Part shown: in pieces, positions 52,927 to 61,594 of the stretch
Numbering within the stretch: position 1 is the first letter of the stretch
Layout of the letters: each line of letters begins with the position of its first letter
Source of the DNA: an uncultured Mediterranea sp.
GTDB lineage: Bacteria > Bacteroidota > Bacteroidia > Bacteroidales > Bacteroidaceae
Length of the DNA: 61,594 bases
Reading direction: 5' to 3'
Assembly (NCBI GenBank): GCA_945641355.1
Contig: CALZEQ010000014.1
Coordinates: 1 to 61,594, forward strand
Notes under the pieces: generated by a model
Told to the model about the DNA's origin: nothing
The model's database searches: none
Seen by the model: only the letters and a program-made list of their open reading frames with translations
Program-made: the position numbers and the translations under genes

Positions 52927-54309
52927 TTATTTCTTCAGAGCGGAGCATATCTCGGCAATATCCTTGTCGAGCACTTTATCCACATTCTTCTGCTCACGTA
53001 CCGTCTTGCAGGCATGGAGCACCGTGGCATGGTCTCTGCCACCAATCAAGGTACCTATCTTAGCCATCGAGAAGTCGGTATACTGCTTAGCCAGATACAT
53101 AGCCACCTGCCGGGCCAATACCACCTCACGCTTCCGCGACTTCGTATGGATGGCCTTTATCTCCAATCCGTAGTGCGTACAGACGGCATTGATAATCTCA
53201 TCCACAGTCACGCTCTTGTTCTCGCTGTTTACCACTTTGCGCACAATGCGTTGTGCCAGATCCATGTCAATCTCACGGTTGTAGATAGTAGAGTGTGCCA
53301 CAATGGACACGATGATACCTTCCAAATCGCGTACGCTGTCGCTGACATTCTCTGCGATATAATCCACCACTTCTGCCGGGAAGCGCAGTCCGTCGCGTTG
53401 TATCTTGTTGCGCAGGATATCCTTCCGCAACTCTACGGTCGGCTTCTCCAGTTCGGCCACCATACCCCATTTGAAGCGGGTAATCAACCGTTCCTCCACA
53501 CCTTGCAGCAGGACGGGAGCCCGGTCGGATGTCAAGATGAGCTGCTTGCCATTCTGGTGCAGATGGTTGAAGATATGGAAGAAAGTGTTTTGTGTCTTGG
53601 TGACACCGGCAAACTCCTGAATGTCGTCAATGATAAGGACGTCAATGGTCTGATAGAAGTTGATAAAGTCGTTGGTCGTATTGTTGCGTACAGAGTCGGT
53701 ATACTGCACCTGGAACAGATGAGCAGAAACATACAACACCCGCTTCTCAGGAAAAAGCTCCTTGATTTTCGTACCGATGGCATTGACAAGGTGCGTCTTC
53801 CCCACCCCCGATGCTCCGTAGAGGAACAACGGATTAAAGATGGTCTTGGCCGGATTCTCGGCCACGGCCTCGCCTACGCTACGCGACAGTTTGTTGCTGT
53901 ATCCTTCGATGAACGTATCGAAATTATAGTTCGGATTGAGGTGCGGATCCAGGTCTGACACAGGTGGCTGCGGAATCTCCTTCCGTTGCTCTCTGGCAAC
54001 AGAATGCCCGCCATGCGGATTGGAAGGAAGCGGCACTTCTACGCGCGGACGCTTCACCACCATCACATGATACATCAGCCTGGTACCTTCTCCAATCACC
54101 CGATAGATGGTCTTGCGCAGCAAGTCCACATACTTCTCCTCCAGATGCTCGTAAAAGAACTGGCTCGGCACTTGCAGAACCAAGGTCTTATCCGCATACT
54201 TCATGGGAACTATCGGAAGGAACCACGTTTTATACGCCTGCTCTGAAACATTGTCACGTATGATTTCGAGACAACGGTTCCACAGCCCGACATGATTTGT
54301 TTCACTCAT
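52927..54309 (-). CDS. dnaA: Chromosomal replication initiator DnaA
   Basis: AAA+ initiator that binds and melts the chromosome origin. The 460-aa protein has domain I ([24 protein letters not shown]), a linker (about 90-125), [27 protein letters not shown], Walker [19 protein letters not shown] (about 165), Walker [14 protein letters not shown], sensor I LILTSDR, and the domain IV DNA-binding signature [17 protein letters not shown] near the C-terminus. It is monocistronic. dnaN and gyrB are not adjacent, which is normal in Bacteroides. A candidate promoter lies at 54354. Confidence 0.98.
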   Translation of the reverse strand: MSETNHVGLWNRCLEIIRDNVSEQAYKTWFLPIVPMKYADKTLVLQVPSQFFYEHLEEKYVDLLRKTIYRVIGEGTRLMYHVMVVKRPRVEVPLPSNPHGGHSVAREQRKEIPQPPVSDLDPHLNPNYNFDTFIEGYSNKLSRSVGEAVAENPAKTIFNPLFLYGASGVGKTHLVNAIGTKIKELFPEKRVLYVSAHLFQVQYTDSVRNNTTNDFINFYQTIDVLIIDDIQEFAGVTKTQNTFFHIFNHLHQNGKQLILTSDRAPVLLQGVEERLITRFKWGMVAELEKPTVELRKDILRNKIQRDGLRFPAEVVDYIAENVSDSVRDLEGIIVSIVAHSTIYNREIDMDLAQRIVRKVVNSENKSVTVDEIINAVCTHYGLEIKAIHTKSRKREVVLARQVAMYLAKQYTDFSMAKIGTLIGGRDHATVLHACKTVREQKNVDKVLDKDIAEICSALKK

Positions 54310-54353
54310 AACGGCTAACTAACAATTATCATTAAGCATAACTTCTACGTTTG

Positions 54354-54384
54354 CAAAATTGGGAATCTTATTTCAAAAAAACAA
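54354..54384 (-). promoter_or_regulatory. Candidate dnaA promoter
   Basis: Minus-strand TTG (54384-54382) and CAATTTTG (54361-54354) with 20 bp between. One mismatch to TAnnTTTG. Confidence 0.5.
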
Positions 54385-54514
54385 GTACGTTTTTTCTTGC
54401 ATTTTTCAAGGAAGGAATAACGGGTTTAGTTTCAACCACTTAAGAAAAGAGGCCCTTCAAGGGGGATTTGAGGCAGATTTGCTATTTCCGAACATCCTAT
54501 TGTTCAACAGCTTA

Positions 54515-54548
54515 CAAAGAAAAACAGGATTCCCGATGAAGAATCCTG
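54515..54548 (-). terminator. Terminator of the MCE-domain gene
   Basis: On the minus strand CAGGATTC (54548-54541) pairs with GAATCCTG (54532-54525), followed by TTTTTCTTTG. Confidence 0.85.
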
Positions 54549-54700
54549 CCCACTTGGTTTTATCCATATAAAGTTGATTAGAGGCACTCAAACAGCTTTT
54601 TCCAGCTTTTCCTTCCGAAGCCTCCTATTTAGATAAATTCTATTTAAACCATTTTTTCGAAGCGCATTCCGACAAAGCGGGAGCCGCCCGCGCATCTCTT

Positions 54701-55591
54701 TTACTTGTCCTTCTTGCCGAACAGCGAGAAGTGTACATAACGCTTCGGGTGTGCCTTCAAATCCTCCAGCAAAGCAGCCGCATTGGCCGTTGTCGCATTC
54801 AGGTTCTGGTAGAGTGCCGGGTCATTGAGCAGCAGGCCTACGGTATTGTCCGGCTGATTCAATTTGTCGGTCAGCGAGCGTACGTTAGCCAGCGTAGCAT
54901 CCACCTTCTGCATAGCCGCAGCATAGTCAATCTGCTTCAGGTTGTCCGTCATGGCCTCCACATTCTCCCCAATGTGATTCAGCTTGGCCGTCAGTTGCGG
55001 GATGTCATTTTTCATCAGGCTCTGCAGTTGCCGGCTGGTACCGGCCATACTGGCCGTCAAATCCTCCACATTGTGCAGCGTAGCAGTCAGAGCCGGATCG
55101 GCCAACAGCGTGTTCAGCGATGTCAGTATCGAGTCCAGCTTCGGCATCATCTTCTCCAGTTGCGGCAGCATCTTGGCCGCCTGGTCCATCATGCCACTAT
55201 TCAGTCTTCCAGGTATGGTGTCGCCCACCTGATAGCGTTCGCGCGGGTTGTTGGCCAGCAGCAGGGTCATCTTTACGCCTCCCAGCATCTCGGCCACCAG
55301 TTCGGCTGTACTGCCCTTGGGTATACGCAGGTCCGGTTCCACCTCAATCTCAGCCAAAACGTTGCCCGGTCGGGTATAGTCGTAATGCAGTGCCCGCACG
55401 ATGCCCACACGAAAACCATCCGCAAAGACGGGGCTTGATTTGGTCAATCCATTGATGTCCTGAAACTGCACATAGAAATAGCTGGTCGGCTTGAACAGAT
55501 GGATACCCTTCAGATAATTGATGCCATATATTAATACACAGAGGGCTACGATACCGGCCATACCTATTTTCACTTCTTTGGTCAACTTCAT
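54701..55591 (-). CDS. MCE/MlaD-family lipid-transport protein
   Basis: A 296-aa periplasmic substrate-binding protein anchored by one N-terminal helix (KIGMAGIVALCVLIYGINYL, residues 8-27). The MCE domain follows: YFYVQFQDINGLTKSSPVFADGFRVGIVRAL with the G..kgspV..G..VG.V pattern (about 40-70). The rest (about 130-260) is helical with repeated heptads (LEKMMPKLDSILTSLNTLL, LTDKLNQPDNTVGLLL), like the tubes formed by longer MCE proteins. It would carry phospholipids between membranes, but the MlaE and MlaF partners are not adjacent. It is cotranscribed with the upstream amidase gene (32-bp gap). Confidence 0.92.
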   Translation of the reverse strand: MKLTKEVKIGMAGIVALCVLIYGINYLKGIHLFKPTSYFYVQFQDINGLTKSSPVFADGFRVGIVRALHYDYTRPGNVLAEIEVEPDLRIPKGSTAELVAEMLGGVKMTLLLANNPRERYQVGDTIPGRLNSGMMDQAAKMLPQLEKMMPKLDSILTSLNTLLADPALTATLHNVEDLTASMAGTSRQLQSLMKNDIPQLTAKLNHIGENVEAMTDNLKQIDYAAAMQKVDATLANVRSLTDKLNQPDNTVGLLLNDPALYQNLNATTANAAALLEDLKAHPKRYVHFSLFGKKDK

Positions 55592-55623
55592 AATTCAGAT
55601 AAGTTTAGTAAAATCCATGATTA

Positions 55624-56922
55624 TTATTTGTTTCTATTTCGTTTGAACTCAGCAATCGCCTCATTGACATTGACCTTCTTGCCTCCCTTGAAGGCTATGA
55701 TAAAGGCATCTTTGAAGCGGGCGGTCAGTGTGCGCCGCGTACGCAGCACCTGATTATAGTCGGTAGATGCGCCATAAGTATATTTATAGAGACCTCCCTC
55801 CTGGTAATACTCGGCACCTTGTAGTCCCTTCAGCCGTTTGTCATTCTTGGCCAACGGACGCGAGGCTGTCAATACCTGTACCTTGAACACCGGTCGTTCC
55901 CCCTCTCCCGCCTTCTGTCCGGCTGGACGGGATTCGACCTTCTGCTCTCTCTTTGGCGACGCTTCCGGCTTCCGCTCCGGTTCATCGGCAGCAGCCTGCT
56001 CCGTCACGACGGGACGGTCTGCTATCACCAACGGCGGTTCATCGGTAGCGGGCCGTTCCTGCTCATCCACCACCGTCGGCGCCTCCACCTTTCCTTCCAC
56101 CGTCTGAGGTTCCGGCAATACCTTCTCGCCATCCATCCGTATAGCCTGCTCGCGCTTGTAGGTCAGGAAAGCATTGAATATGCCCTTCGCCAACGAGGAT
56201 GTCCCGTCTTCGGTATTCAGGAACTTCTCTTCATCCGGCGTAGAGATGAAACCCAGTTCCACCAGGATGCTCGGCATGGCACTGGCCTTCAGCACCAGAA
56301 ACCCCGCCTGATGTACCCCCCGGTCGGTTCTCTTGCAAGTGTTGCGGAAATGCTGCTGCACCAGCGAAGCCAGATGTACACTCTGCGACATGTATTTATC
56401 CTGCATGAATTCGAAGATGATATATGATTCGGCTGAATTGGGGTTGAATCCCGCATAGCGTGTACGATAGTCGTTCTCGTACAGGATAACCGAGTTTTCC
56501 CGCTTGGCCACATCCAGGTTTTCATCCGATTTGGCCAAACCCAGCGTCCACGTCGATGCACCTCGCGTGGTTTTGTTCTTAGCCAACGCATTGGTATGGA
56601 TAGAGATGAAGAGGTCGGCCTTAGCATTGTTTGCAATCTCCGCCCGGCGGTCCAACGCGACGAAGACATCCTTCTTTCGCGTATAGATTACCTTGACGTC
56701 CGGACAATTCTGCTCTACCATCCGTCCCAGCTTCAAAGCCACGTTCAGATTGATGTTCTTCTCTCTAGAGATTCGCCCGATGGCTCCGGGGTCATGTCCG
56801 CCGTGGCCTGCATCGATAACCAGCACAAAGTCTTTGGCTGCCACACTCCATGCCAGCCAAGGAGCAATCAGCAGAGCGATACACAAGCGTATCCTATTCA
56901 CACAGGGTCTGTATAGTCTCAT
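55624..56922 (-). CDS. N-acetylmuramoyl-L-alanine amidase (Amidase_3) with SPOR-like C-terminus
   Basis: A 432-aa exported peptidoglycan hydrolase that cuts the MurNAc-L-Ala bond. A signal peptide covers the first 30 residues (LCIALLIAPWLAWSVAAK). The zinc ligands are visible: His in VIDAGHGGHDPGAIG (about 38), Glu in SREKNINLNVALKLG, and His in DLFISIHTNALAK. The catalytic Glu is in SILVELGFIS. A low-complexity Glu/Pro-rich linker (about 265-340) leads to a C-terminal domain FKVQVLTASRPLAKNDKRL... RFKDAFIIAF, resembling a SPOR module that binds denuded glycan at the septum. Likely role: daughter-cell separation. Confidence 0.93.
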   Translation of the reverse strand: MRLYRPCVNRIRLCIALLIAPWLAWSVAAKDFVLVIDAGHGGHDPGAIGRISREKNINLNVALKLGRMVEQNCPDVKVIYTRKKDVFVALDRRAEIANNAKADLFISIHTNALAKNKTTRGASTWTLGLAKSDENLDVAKRENSVILYENDYRTRYAGFNPNSAESYIIFEFMQDKYMSQSVHLASLVQQHFRNTCKRTDRGVHQAGFLVLKASAMPSILVELGFISTPDEEKFLNTEDGTSSLAKGIFNAFLTYKREQAIRMDGEKVLPEPQTVEGKVEAPTVVDEQERPATDEPPLVIADRPVVTEQAAADEPERKPEASPKREQKVESRPAGQKAGEGERPVFKVQVLTASRPLAKNDKRLKGLQGAEYYQEGGLYKYTYGASTDYNQVLRTRRTLTARFKDAFIIAFKGGKKVNVNEAIAEFKRNRNK

Positions 56923-57060
56923 AAAGAATTCCGAATGAAAAACCGCGCAAATTTAATTCTTTTTTATAGAAAACTCCCACTTTATCTACAAGTTTTACTA
57001 TTCTCTTCCTCTTTTCGGGCAGTTTTTGAGAAAAAGCCGCCAGTTTTTCCCAAATTGAAG

Positions 57061-57068
57061 TAACTTTG
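57061..57068 (+). promoter_or_regulatory. -7 box upstream of the BASS-like transporter
   Basis: TAACTTTG, 65 bp before the ATG at 57134. No -33 TTG at the right distance. Confidence 0.5.
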
Positions 57069-57133
57069 CAGGCCGAAAAAGCGAGTTCTTGAATTTACGA
57101 GATTAACTATAAAATACATATAGTATAGAAGAA

Positions 57134-58093
57134 ATGAAACAGAATGCCCTTGTCCGTTTCTTGAAGAACTGGACACTTCCGCTGGCCATGCTGGTCGGCA
57201 CACTGGGATACTTTGCTTTCGCACGCATTCCCTGGCTGACCCCGGCCAAACCATTCACCAAGAATCTGATTGCTTTTCTGACCCCTACCCTGATTTTCGC
57301 CCAACTGCTGCTCACTTTCTGCAAAGTGGAGATACGCGATTTGAAGCCGCGTACCTGGCACGGCTGGTTGCTTCTCATCCAATCATGCACGTGTCTGGCT
57401 GTCGTGGCCCTGCTGCTTTATTGTCCGATGGACGAGACCTACAAGCAGGTGTTCGAAGGGGCCATGGTCTGCCTCATCTGTCCCACGGCTACAGCCGCCG
57501 CCGTCATCACAGGCAAGTTGGGAGGCAGTGCCGCCACGTTGACCACCTATACCCTGCTCTCCAATCTGCTGGCCGCCCTCTTTGTACCGCTGCTCTTCCC
57601 GCTGGTCGAGCCACACGAAGGGCTCACCTTCTTTTCGGCTTTTCTGAAGATTCTGAGCAAGGTCTTCCCGCTGTTGCTCTGTCCCTTCTTTCTGGCCTGT
57701 CTGCTGCGTGCCTTTACTCCGCGCCTGCACCGGTTGCTTACTGACTATCACCAGACCGCTTTCTATCTGTGGGCCGTAGCCTTAGCCATCGTGTCGGGGC
57801 AGACAGTCCGCTCTTTGGCCACCAGCCAGGCACCGGTCCATACCGAATACCTGCTGGCACTGGCCGGCCTGATTACCTGTTGCCTGCAGTTTCTCTTCGG
57901 CAAGCGGATAGGCAGCCATTACCACGACCGCATCAGTGCCGGGCAAGCATTGGGACAGAAGAACACCGTGTTGGCCATCTGGATGGCCTACACTTACCTG
58001 AGCCCGCTTTCGTCGGTAGCCCCCGGCTCTTACGTGCTATGGCAGAACATCATCAACAGTTATCAACTTTGGAAGAAGCGAAAGCTTGCATAA
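57134..58093 (+). CDS. BASS-family-like transporter
   Basis: A 319-aa inner-membrane protein with about nine to ten helices. It resembles the bile acid:sodium symporter superfamily: LIAFLTPTLIFAQLLLTFCKVEIRDLKPR (helices 2-3), the crossover-like VCLICPTATAAAVITGKLGGSAATLTTYTLLSNLLAALFVP (about 110-160), and the C-terminal half with GQALGQKNTVLAIWMAYTYL, matching the second half-repeat. Substrate is unknown; in this family it can be organic anions or keto acids. The N-terminus is positively charged, suggesting an inside start. It lies 55 bp upstream of the GH65 phosphorylase and may share its transcript. Confidence 0.75.
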   Translation: MKQNALVRFLKNWTLPLAMLVGTLGYFAFARIPWLTPAKPFTKNLIAFLTPTLIFAQLLLTFCKVEIRDLKPRTWHGWLLLIQSCTCLAVVALLLYCPMDETYKQVFEGAMVCLICPTATAAAVITGKLGGSAATLTTYTLLSNLLAALFVPLLFPLVEPHEGLTFFSAFLKILSKVFPLLLCPFFLACLLRAFTPRLHRLLTDYHQTAFYLWAVALAIVSGQTVRSLATSQAPVHTEYLLALAGLITCCLQFLFGKRIGSHYHDRISAGQALGQKNTVLAIWMAYTYLSPLSSVAPGSYVLWQNIINSYQLWKKRKLA

Positions 58094-58148
58094 TTCATTT
58101 GTTTTATCTATTTTTACGGCGAAGAACTTTTAGAAAAGCACACTCGCC

Positions 58149-60470
58149 ATGAAAAAATACCTGAAAACGGATGAATGGAACATCATAGAAGATAGCTTCC
58201 ATGCCGACAACCTACGCATCTCGGAAAGCATCTTCAGCATCGGAAACGGCCGCTTCGGACTACGCGGCAACTTTGAAGAGCCCTACAGCAGCGACAGCTA
58301 CCAAGGCTCGTTTGTGGCCGGCATCTCATACTTAGACAAGACCCGCGTAGGCTGGTGGAAGAACGGATTCCCCCGCTTCTACACCCGCATACCCAAGGCC
58401 GCGAACTGGAGCCGCATCCACCTGCGCCTCATCGACGAAGAGCTGGACCTAGCCCAATGGGATGTGGACAGCTTCCACCGACGGCTGGACATGCGCGAAG
58501 GAATCTCGTACCGCGATGTAGATGTCACCTCGCCCCGAGGCAACCAGTTGCGCCTGCACGTCGAGCACCTGGCACACATGTCACGCCCCGACCTCAGCCT
58601 CATCCGCTACAGTGTCACCTCGCTCAACTACAAAGGACGTATCTCGCTGGTTCCGCTGCTTGACGCAGCCTTCACCAACGATACAGACCGTCCAAATGAA
58701 AAAATCTGGAACATCCTGCGTTCGGGTGCCTCCAACGACTGTGCCTACCTTTGGACACAGACACGACGTGAGGATGCCCAGGTGTGCTATGCCATGACCT
58801 ACCAGTTCTTCAAGAACCATCGGGAGACCACAACCAACCCCATCCGCATTGAGAAAGAGAAACAGACGGGATTCAGCTTGGGTACCGATGTGAAACCCGG
58901 CGATACCGTCACACTCGTCAAGTACACCGCTCTGCTGACCTCGCTCTACCACGAGCGATCCGAACTGGTGGAACACGCCATCCGTACGGCCCACTCTGCC
59001 CGCGCCCTCGGATGGGACAAACTGCGGAACGAGCACAAACAGGCTTGGAACGAGATATGGGACGAAACCGACGTCGTCATCAAAGGCGATGCCGAGGCCC
59101 AGCAGGGTATCCGCTACAACATCTTCCAGCTCTACCAGACCTATCGGGGAGATGACCCTCGCCTGAACATCGGGCCCAAAGGATTTACCGGCGAAAAGTA
59201 TGGAGGCAATACCTACTGGAACACGGAGCTGTGCTGTGTCCCCTTCTTCCTGCTCTCTACCTCGAAAGAGGTGACCCAGAATCTGCTTATCTACCGCTAC
59301 AACCACCTGAACCGGGCCATCGAAAACGCCCGCAAGCTGGGCTTCACCGACGGTGCCGCCCTCTTCCCACAAGTGACCAGCAGCGGTGAGGAGTGTCACA
59401 GCGAATGGGAAATCACCTTCGAGGAGATACATCGGAACAACATCATCGTCTACGCCATCTTGCAACATTCCGTACTGACAGGTTCCCTCGACTTCATTGC
59501 CCACTACGGACTGGAGATGATGATTGCCATCTGCCGTTTCTGGAGCCAACGGGTGTCCTTCTCCCGCCCCAAACAGAAATACGTCATTCTGGGTGTGACC
59601 GGCCCCGACGAATATGAGAACAACGTGGACAACAACTGGTACACCAACTACTCGTGCCGGCAATGCCTGATGACAACCCTCCACTTTCTGGAGGTCATTG
59701 CCGACCGCTATCCCGACGAGTATGCCCGCGTCCGCCGCATCACCCACTTCCAGCAGGCTGAGGAGAGTGCGCGCTGGCAAGACATCATCCAGCACATCTA
59801 CCTGCCCGAAGATGCCGAACTGGGTATCTTCGTACAGAACGACGGTTACCTGGACAAAACCATCCTGCCGGCCGACACCATCCCGACTGACGAACGCCCC
59901 ATCAACCAGCATTGGTCATGGGACCGCATCCTGCGTTCCTGCTACATCAAGCAGGGCGATGTACTGTTGGGACTCTATCTCTACTATTATCACTTCGACC
60001 TCGATACCATCCGTCGCAACTTCGAGTTCTACGAACCCCTCACCGTACACGAGTCGTCCCTCTCGCCCCACATCCATGCCATCCTGGCTGCACGCATCGG
60101 CAAGCTGGAGAAGGCTTACAAGCTCTTCATGCAAACCACCCGCCTGGATTTGGACGACTACAACAACGAGAGCGACCAGGGACTGCACATCACCAGTATG
60201 CCGGGCAGCTGGCTGGCCATCGTACGCGGCTTTGCGGGGATGCAAGTGCTGCATGGTCGTCCCAGCTTTTCGCCCGTCATCCCTCACCCATGGAAGAGCT
60301 ATGCCTTCAAAGTGAACTATCAGACACGTACCCTCCAAATTCAGGTACAGCGGGATGCCGTCCACATCACCCTCATTGCAGGCGAAGGACTCTCCATCCT
60401 TGTATATGACCGGGAATACGAACTCTCCCTCCATGAGGAACTGACCCTTCCGATGCTGGGGATATCGTGA
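58149..60470 (+). CDS. Glycoside hydrolase family 65 phosphorylase (maltose phosphorylase type)
   Basis: A 773-aa cytoplasmic enzyme that phosphorolyses an alpha-glucoside to glucose plus beta-glucose 1-phosphate. The N-terminal beta-sandwich (about 1-270) starts MKKYLKTDEWNIIEDSFH, with SIFSIGNGRFGLRGNFEE. The (alpha/alpha)6 barrel contains NIGPKGFTGEKYGGNTYWNTELCCVPFFLL, SSGEECHSEWEITFEEIHRNNI and the catalytic-acid block GVTGPDEYENNVDNNWYTNY (about 480-500). HITSMPGSWLAIVRGFAGMQ gives phosphate-site residues. Maltose phosphorylase is favoured over kojibiose, nigerose or trehalose phosphorylase because of the WNTE and HxEW blocks and the maltodextrin context, but the specificity is unproven. 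Confidence 0.9.
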   Translation: MKKYLKTDEWNIIEDSFHADNLRISESIFSIGNGRFGLRGNFEEPYSSDSYQGSFVAGISYLDKTRVGWWKNGFPRFYTRIPKAANWSRIHLRLIDEELDLAQWDVDSFHRRLDMREGISYRDVDVTSPRGNQLRLHVEHLAHMSRPDLSLIRYSVTSLNYKGRISLVPLLDAAFTNDTDRPNEKIWNILRSGASNDCAYLWTQTRREDAQVCYAMTYQFFKNHRETTTNPIRIEKEKQTGFSLGTDVKPGDTVTLVKYTALLTSLYHERSELVEHAIRTAHSARALGWDKLRNEHKQAWNEIWDETDVVIKGDAEAQQGIRYNIFQLYQTYRGDDPRLNIGPKGFTGEKYGGNTYWNTELCCVPFFLLSTSKEVTQNLLIYRYNHLNRAIENARKLGFTDGAALFPQVTSSGEECHSEWEITFEEIHRNNIIVYAILQHSVLTGSLDFIAHYGLEMMIAICRFWSQRVSFSRPKQKYVILGVTGPDEYENNVDNNWYTNYSCRQCLMTTLHFLEVIADRYPDEYARVRRITHFQQAEESARWQDIIQHIYLPEDAELGIFVQNDGYLDKTILPADTIPTDERPINQHWSWDRILRSCYIKQGDVLLGLYLYYYHFDLDTIRRNFEFYEPLTVHESSLSPHIHAILAARIGKLEKAYKLFMQTTRLDLDDYNNESDQGLHITSMPGSWLAIVRGFAGMQVLHGRPSFSPVIPHPWKSYAFKVNYQTRTLQIQVQRDAVHITLIAGEGLSILVYDREYELSLHEELTLPMLGIS

Positions 60471-60983
60471 TGAGACTTCAGAGAGGAGGTGTCTGATAGT
60501 CGGAATAGAGAAACCCAATCTCGCATATTGAAGATACAGTACGCAAAAATCTCTTCTTCTCGCGCACACCTCTCTCTCTCTCGCACGCGCGCGCGTGAAA
60601 AGTTTTGTTTATCTGCCATCTGCCACACACTTCTTGTTAGTTTACTCTATATAAACGGATTAAGCATCAAAAAAATGTGGCAGATATTTTCGGATTTACA
60701 ATCATTAACACAAAAATAGCCCATTTTTTGAAAAAATGGGTTCAAAACAAGTCGTTTTTGGGCGTTTTTTTGCAAGTTTGGGCAGATTTGTGGCAGATAA
60801 CCGCTTTTTTTTCATCAAAAAAGCACTTATTTTGCTGCAACAATCACCGTTATCACTGTCGTACCACCGCATTTTCAAGGGTGTACAAACAGGCATGGAA
60901 CAACTGTTTCATAGGTCATAGAACAACTGTTTCTCCTATAGATAACAACCGTTTCATTAGGAGATAACAACCGTTCCATGGGG
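60471..60983. other. Repeat-rich gap right of the GH65 gene
   Basis: Contains a TC/CG simple-sequence tract (about 60570-60597), ATCTGCCACA at 60618-60627 with its inverse TGTGGCAGAT at 60676-60685 and 60789-60798, a palindrome CCCATTTTTT-G-AAAAAATGGG (60720-60740), and the four iterons at 60899-60977. No gene recognised. Confidence 0.65.
60899..60977. repeat. Four tandem AACAACYGTTTC units, 22-23 bp apart
   Basis: Cores start at 60899 (aacaactgtttc), 60922 (aacaactgtttc), 60944 (aacaaccgtttc) and 60966 (aacaaccgttcc). Each core is partly self-complementary (GAAC...GTTTC). The array abuts the broken end of the ATPase gene. Confidence 0.85.
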
Positions 60984-61594
60984 CTATATGGTTGAACTCA
61001 TTGACGCTATGAGGTCAAGTTCGTTCTCTCCGCACTTGTCCCACCAGTTGCCGATACGGGTATATGGGCCGCTCTCCATCATCTTAATCTGGAACCTGCG
61101 TTCAAGGAATTGTTCATAATTGTCGGTGACATATTGCTGGAGCAGTGCGGTCTGCCCTGCCTCAATCATGCCCTGATGTGGATAGATGAACCGGAACCAG
61201 AAGCGCAGGTAACAGTCGTCAATGTTCCATCTGATGTTTCTTGCTCCCAGTTTGCTGAACAGGGGAGTGTTTTTGGTGATAAACGAATATTCGTCGCAGA
61301 GGTTGCTTAGGTAGGCACCGGAATTCTTGCCAATCACGCTGTCTATCTCGCTTTGGGTGGTCATACCGGCTGCTATGAGTTGCAGTATGCTGAAGTATGT
61401 GCCGTTGTCGCGCCCGAATTCTGATATAAGGAGTTCTATGCCTTCTGTGACGAACGGAGAATCAGGAGAGGTGGCATACTTCAGCATTTTCGCGCATGTC
61501 GTAGCTTTGGCATCCATCAGCAGTGCCACATATTTTGCTACTCCTCCTGTCAGCATATAGAGGCACAGCAAATCGTCGGGCTTGAAATTCGGGT
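60984..61594 (-). pseudogene. AAA ATPase with DUF234-type C-terminus, partial and frameshifted
   Basis: The C-terminal portion of an archaeal-type AAA ATPase; the 5' part lies beyond the right edge. Readable blocks are LLCLYMLTGGVAKYV, GMTTQSEIDSVIGKNSGAYL, LCDEYSFITKNTPLF, then NIRWNIDDCYLRFWFRFIYP and YTRIGNWWDKCGENELDLIA. In intact relatives the last block continues as VNE and later an EVK, a PD-(D/E)XK-like nuclease core. Here the frame reads SMSSTI and stops. Dropping one base restores VNEFN, so a 1-nt deletion near 61003 is likely. Even then only about 30 residues remain before a stop in the iteron array. It is probably non-functional. Confidence 0.75.

Larger units (their letters stand above)
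54310..54700. other. Region upstream of dnaA
   Basis: Contains the dnaA promoter, the terminator of the MCE gene (54515-54548), and a single DnaA-box-like TTATCCATA near 54563. No cluster of DnaA boxes was found, so it is not supported as oriC. Confidence 0.55.

Noticed and set aside
54310..54700. Possible chromosomal origin upstream of dnaA
   Set aside because: Only one DnaA-box-like TTATCCATA was found and no AT-rich unwinding cluster with phased boxes. In many Bacteroidetes dnaA is not beside the origin.

Overview
The window reads as chromosome of a member of the Bacteroidaceae (Bacteroides or Phocaeicola). The evidence is: promoters of the TAnnTTTG (-7) type; genes typical of the group (short GlgA, DUF4270 lipoprotein, GSCFA protein, MurF-Alr fusion, CBM20-MalQ, B12-dependent NrdJ, NspC, AsnA); and almost no Shine-Dalgarno sites. 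No rRNA, intact insertion sequence or prophage was seen. The last gene runs off the right edge. The left edge sits exactly on a 55-bp direct repeat, which may be an assembly boundary.

Layout. 1-6.5 kb is a complete type II-C CRISPR-Cas locus on the minus strand. It holds 17 repeats and 16 spacers, a short leader, cas2, cas1 and cas9. A divergent tracrRNA, with its own promoter and terminator, lies upstream of cas9. 6.6-18.7 kb is core metabolism: GSCFA protein, murF-alr, tatA-tatC, a nuclease-helicase, a DUF4270 lipoprotein, short glgA, panC-panD. 18.7-26.1 kb is a rearranged segment: a 22-bp-period palindromic repeat array, a terminator, the amputated 3' end of an aquaporin gene, then an AraC regulator divergent from a tripartite RND efflux operon. 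That operon contains an extra 39-codon membrane microprotein gene. 26.4-39.2 kb carries UvrD/PcrA helicase, nspC, a six-gene tRNA cluster (Gly-Leu-Leu-Gly-Leu-Gly) plus tRNA-Arg, asnA, ung, a second superfamily 1 helicase, DedA, a TPR protein and glnS.

39.4-44.5 kb is the most accessory-looking part. Five minus-strand genes (506-aa unknown, 73-aa membrane protein, AlbA/Schlafen-like protein, 46-aa acidic protein with a strong Shine-Dalgarno, 131-aa membrane protein) are bracketed by related 11-bp-period TCCCTACC repeats. Next to them are a decayed GH35 beta-galactosidase, a 60-bp hairpin and a 23-bp iteron array. I regard this cluster as the best candidate for an undescribed system, though its function is not proven.

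44.6-61.6 kb returns to core genes: ABC-F ATPase, malQ, nrdJ, nitroreductase, dnaA, an MCE-domain protein, amidase, BASS-like transporter and GH65 phosphorylase. It ends with a repeat-rich gap and a broken AAA/DUF234-type ATPase. malQ, GH65 and the short GlgA point to maltodextrin and glycogen turnover. The CRISPR locus and the 40-43 kb cluster look more AT-rich by eye than the housekeeping genes, which would fit horizontal acquisition.
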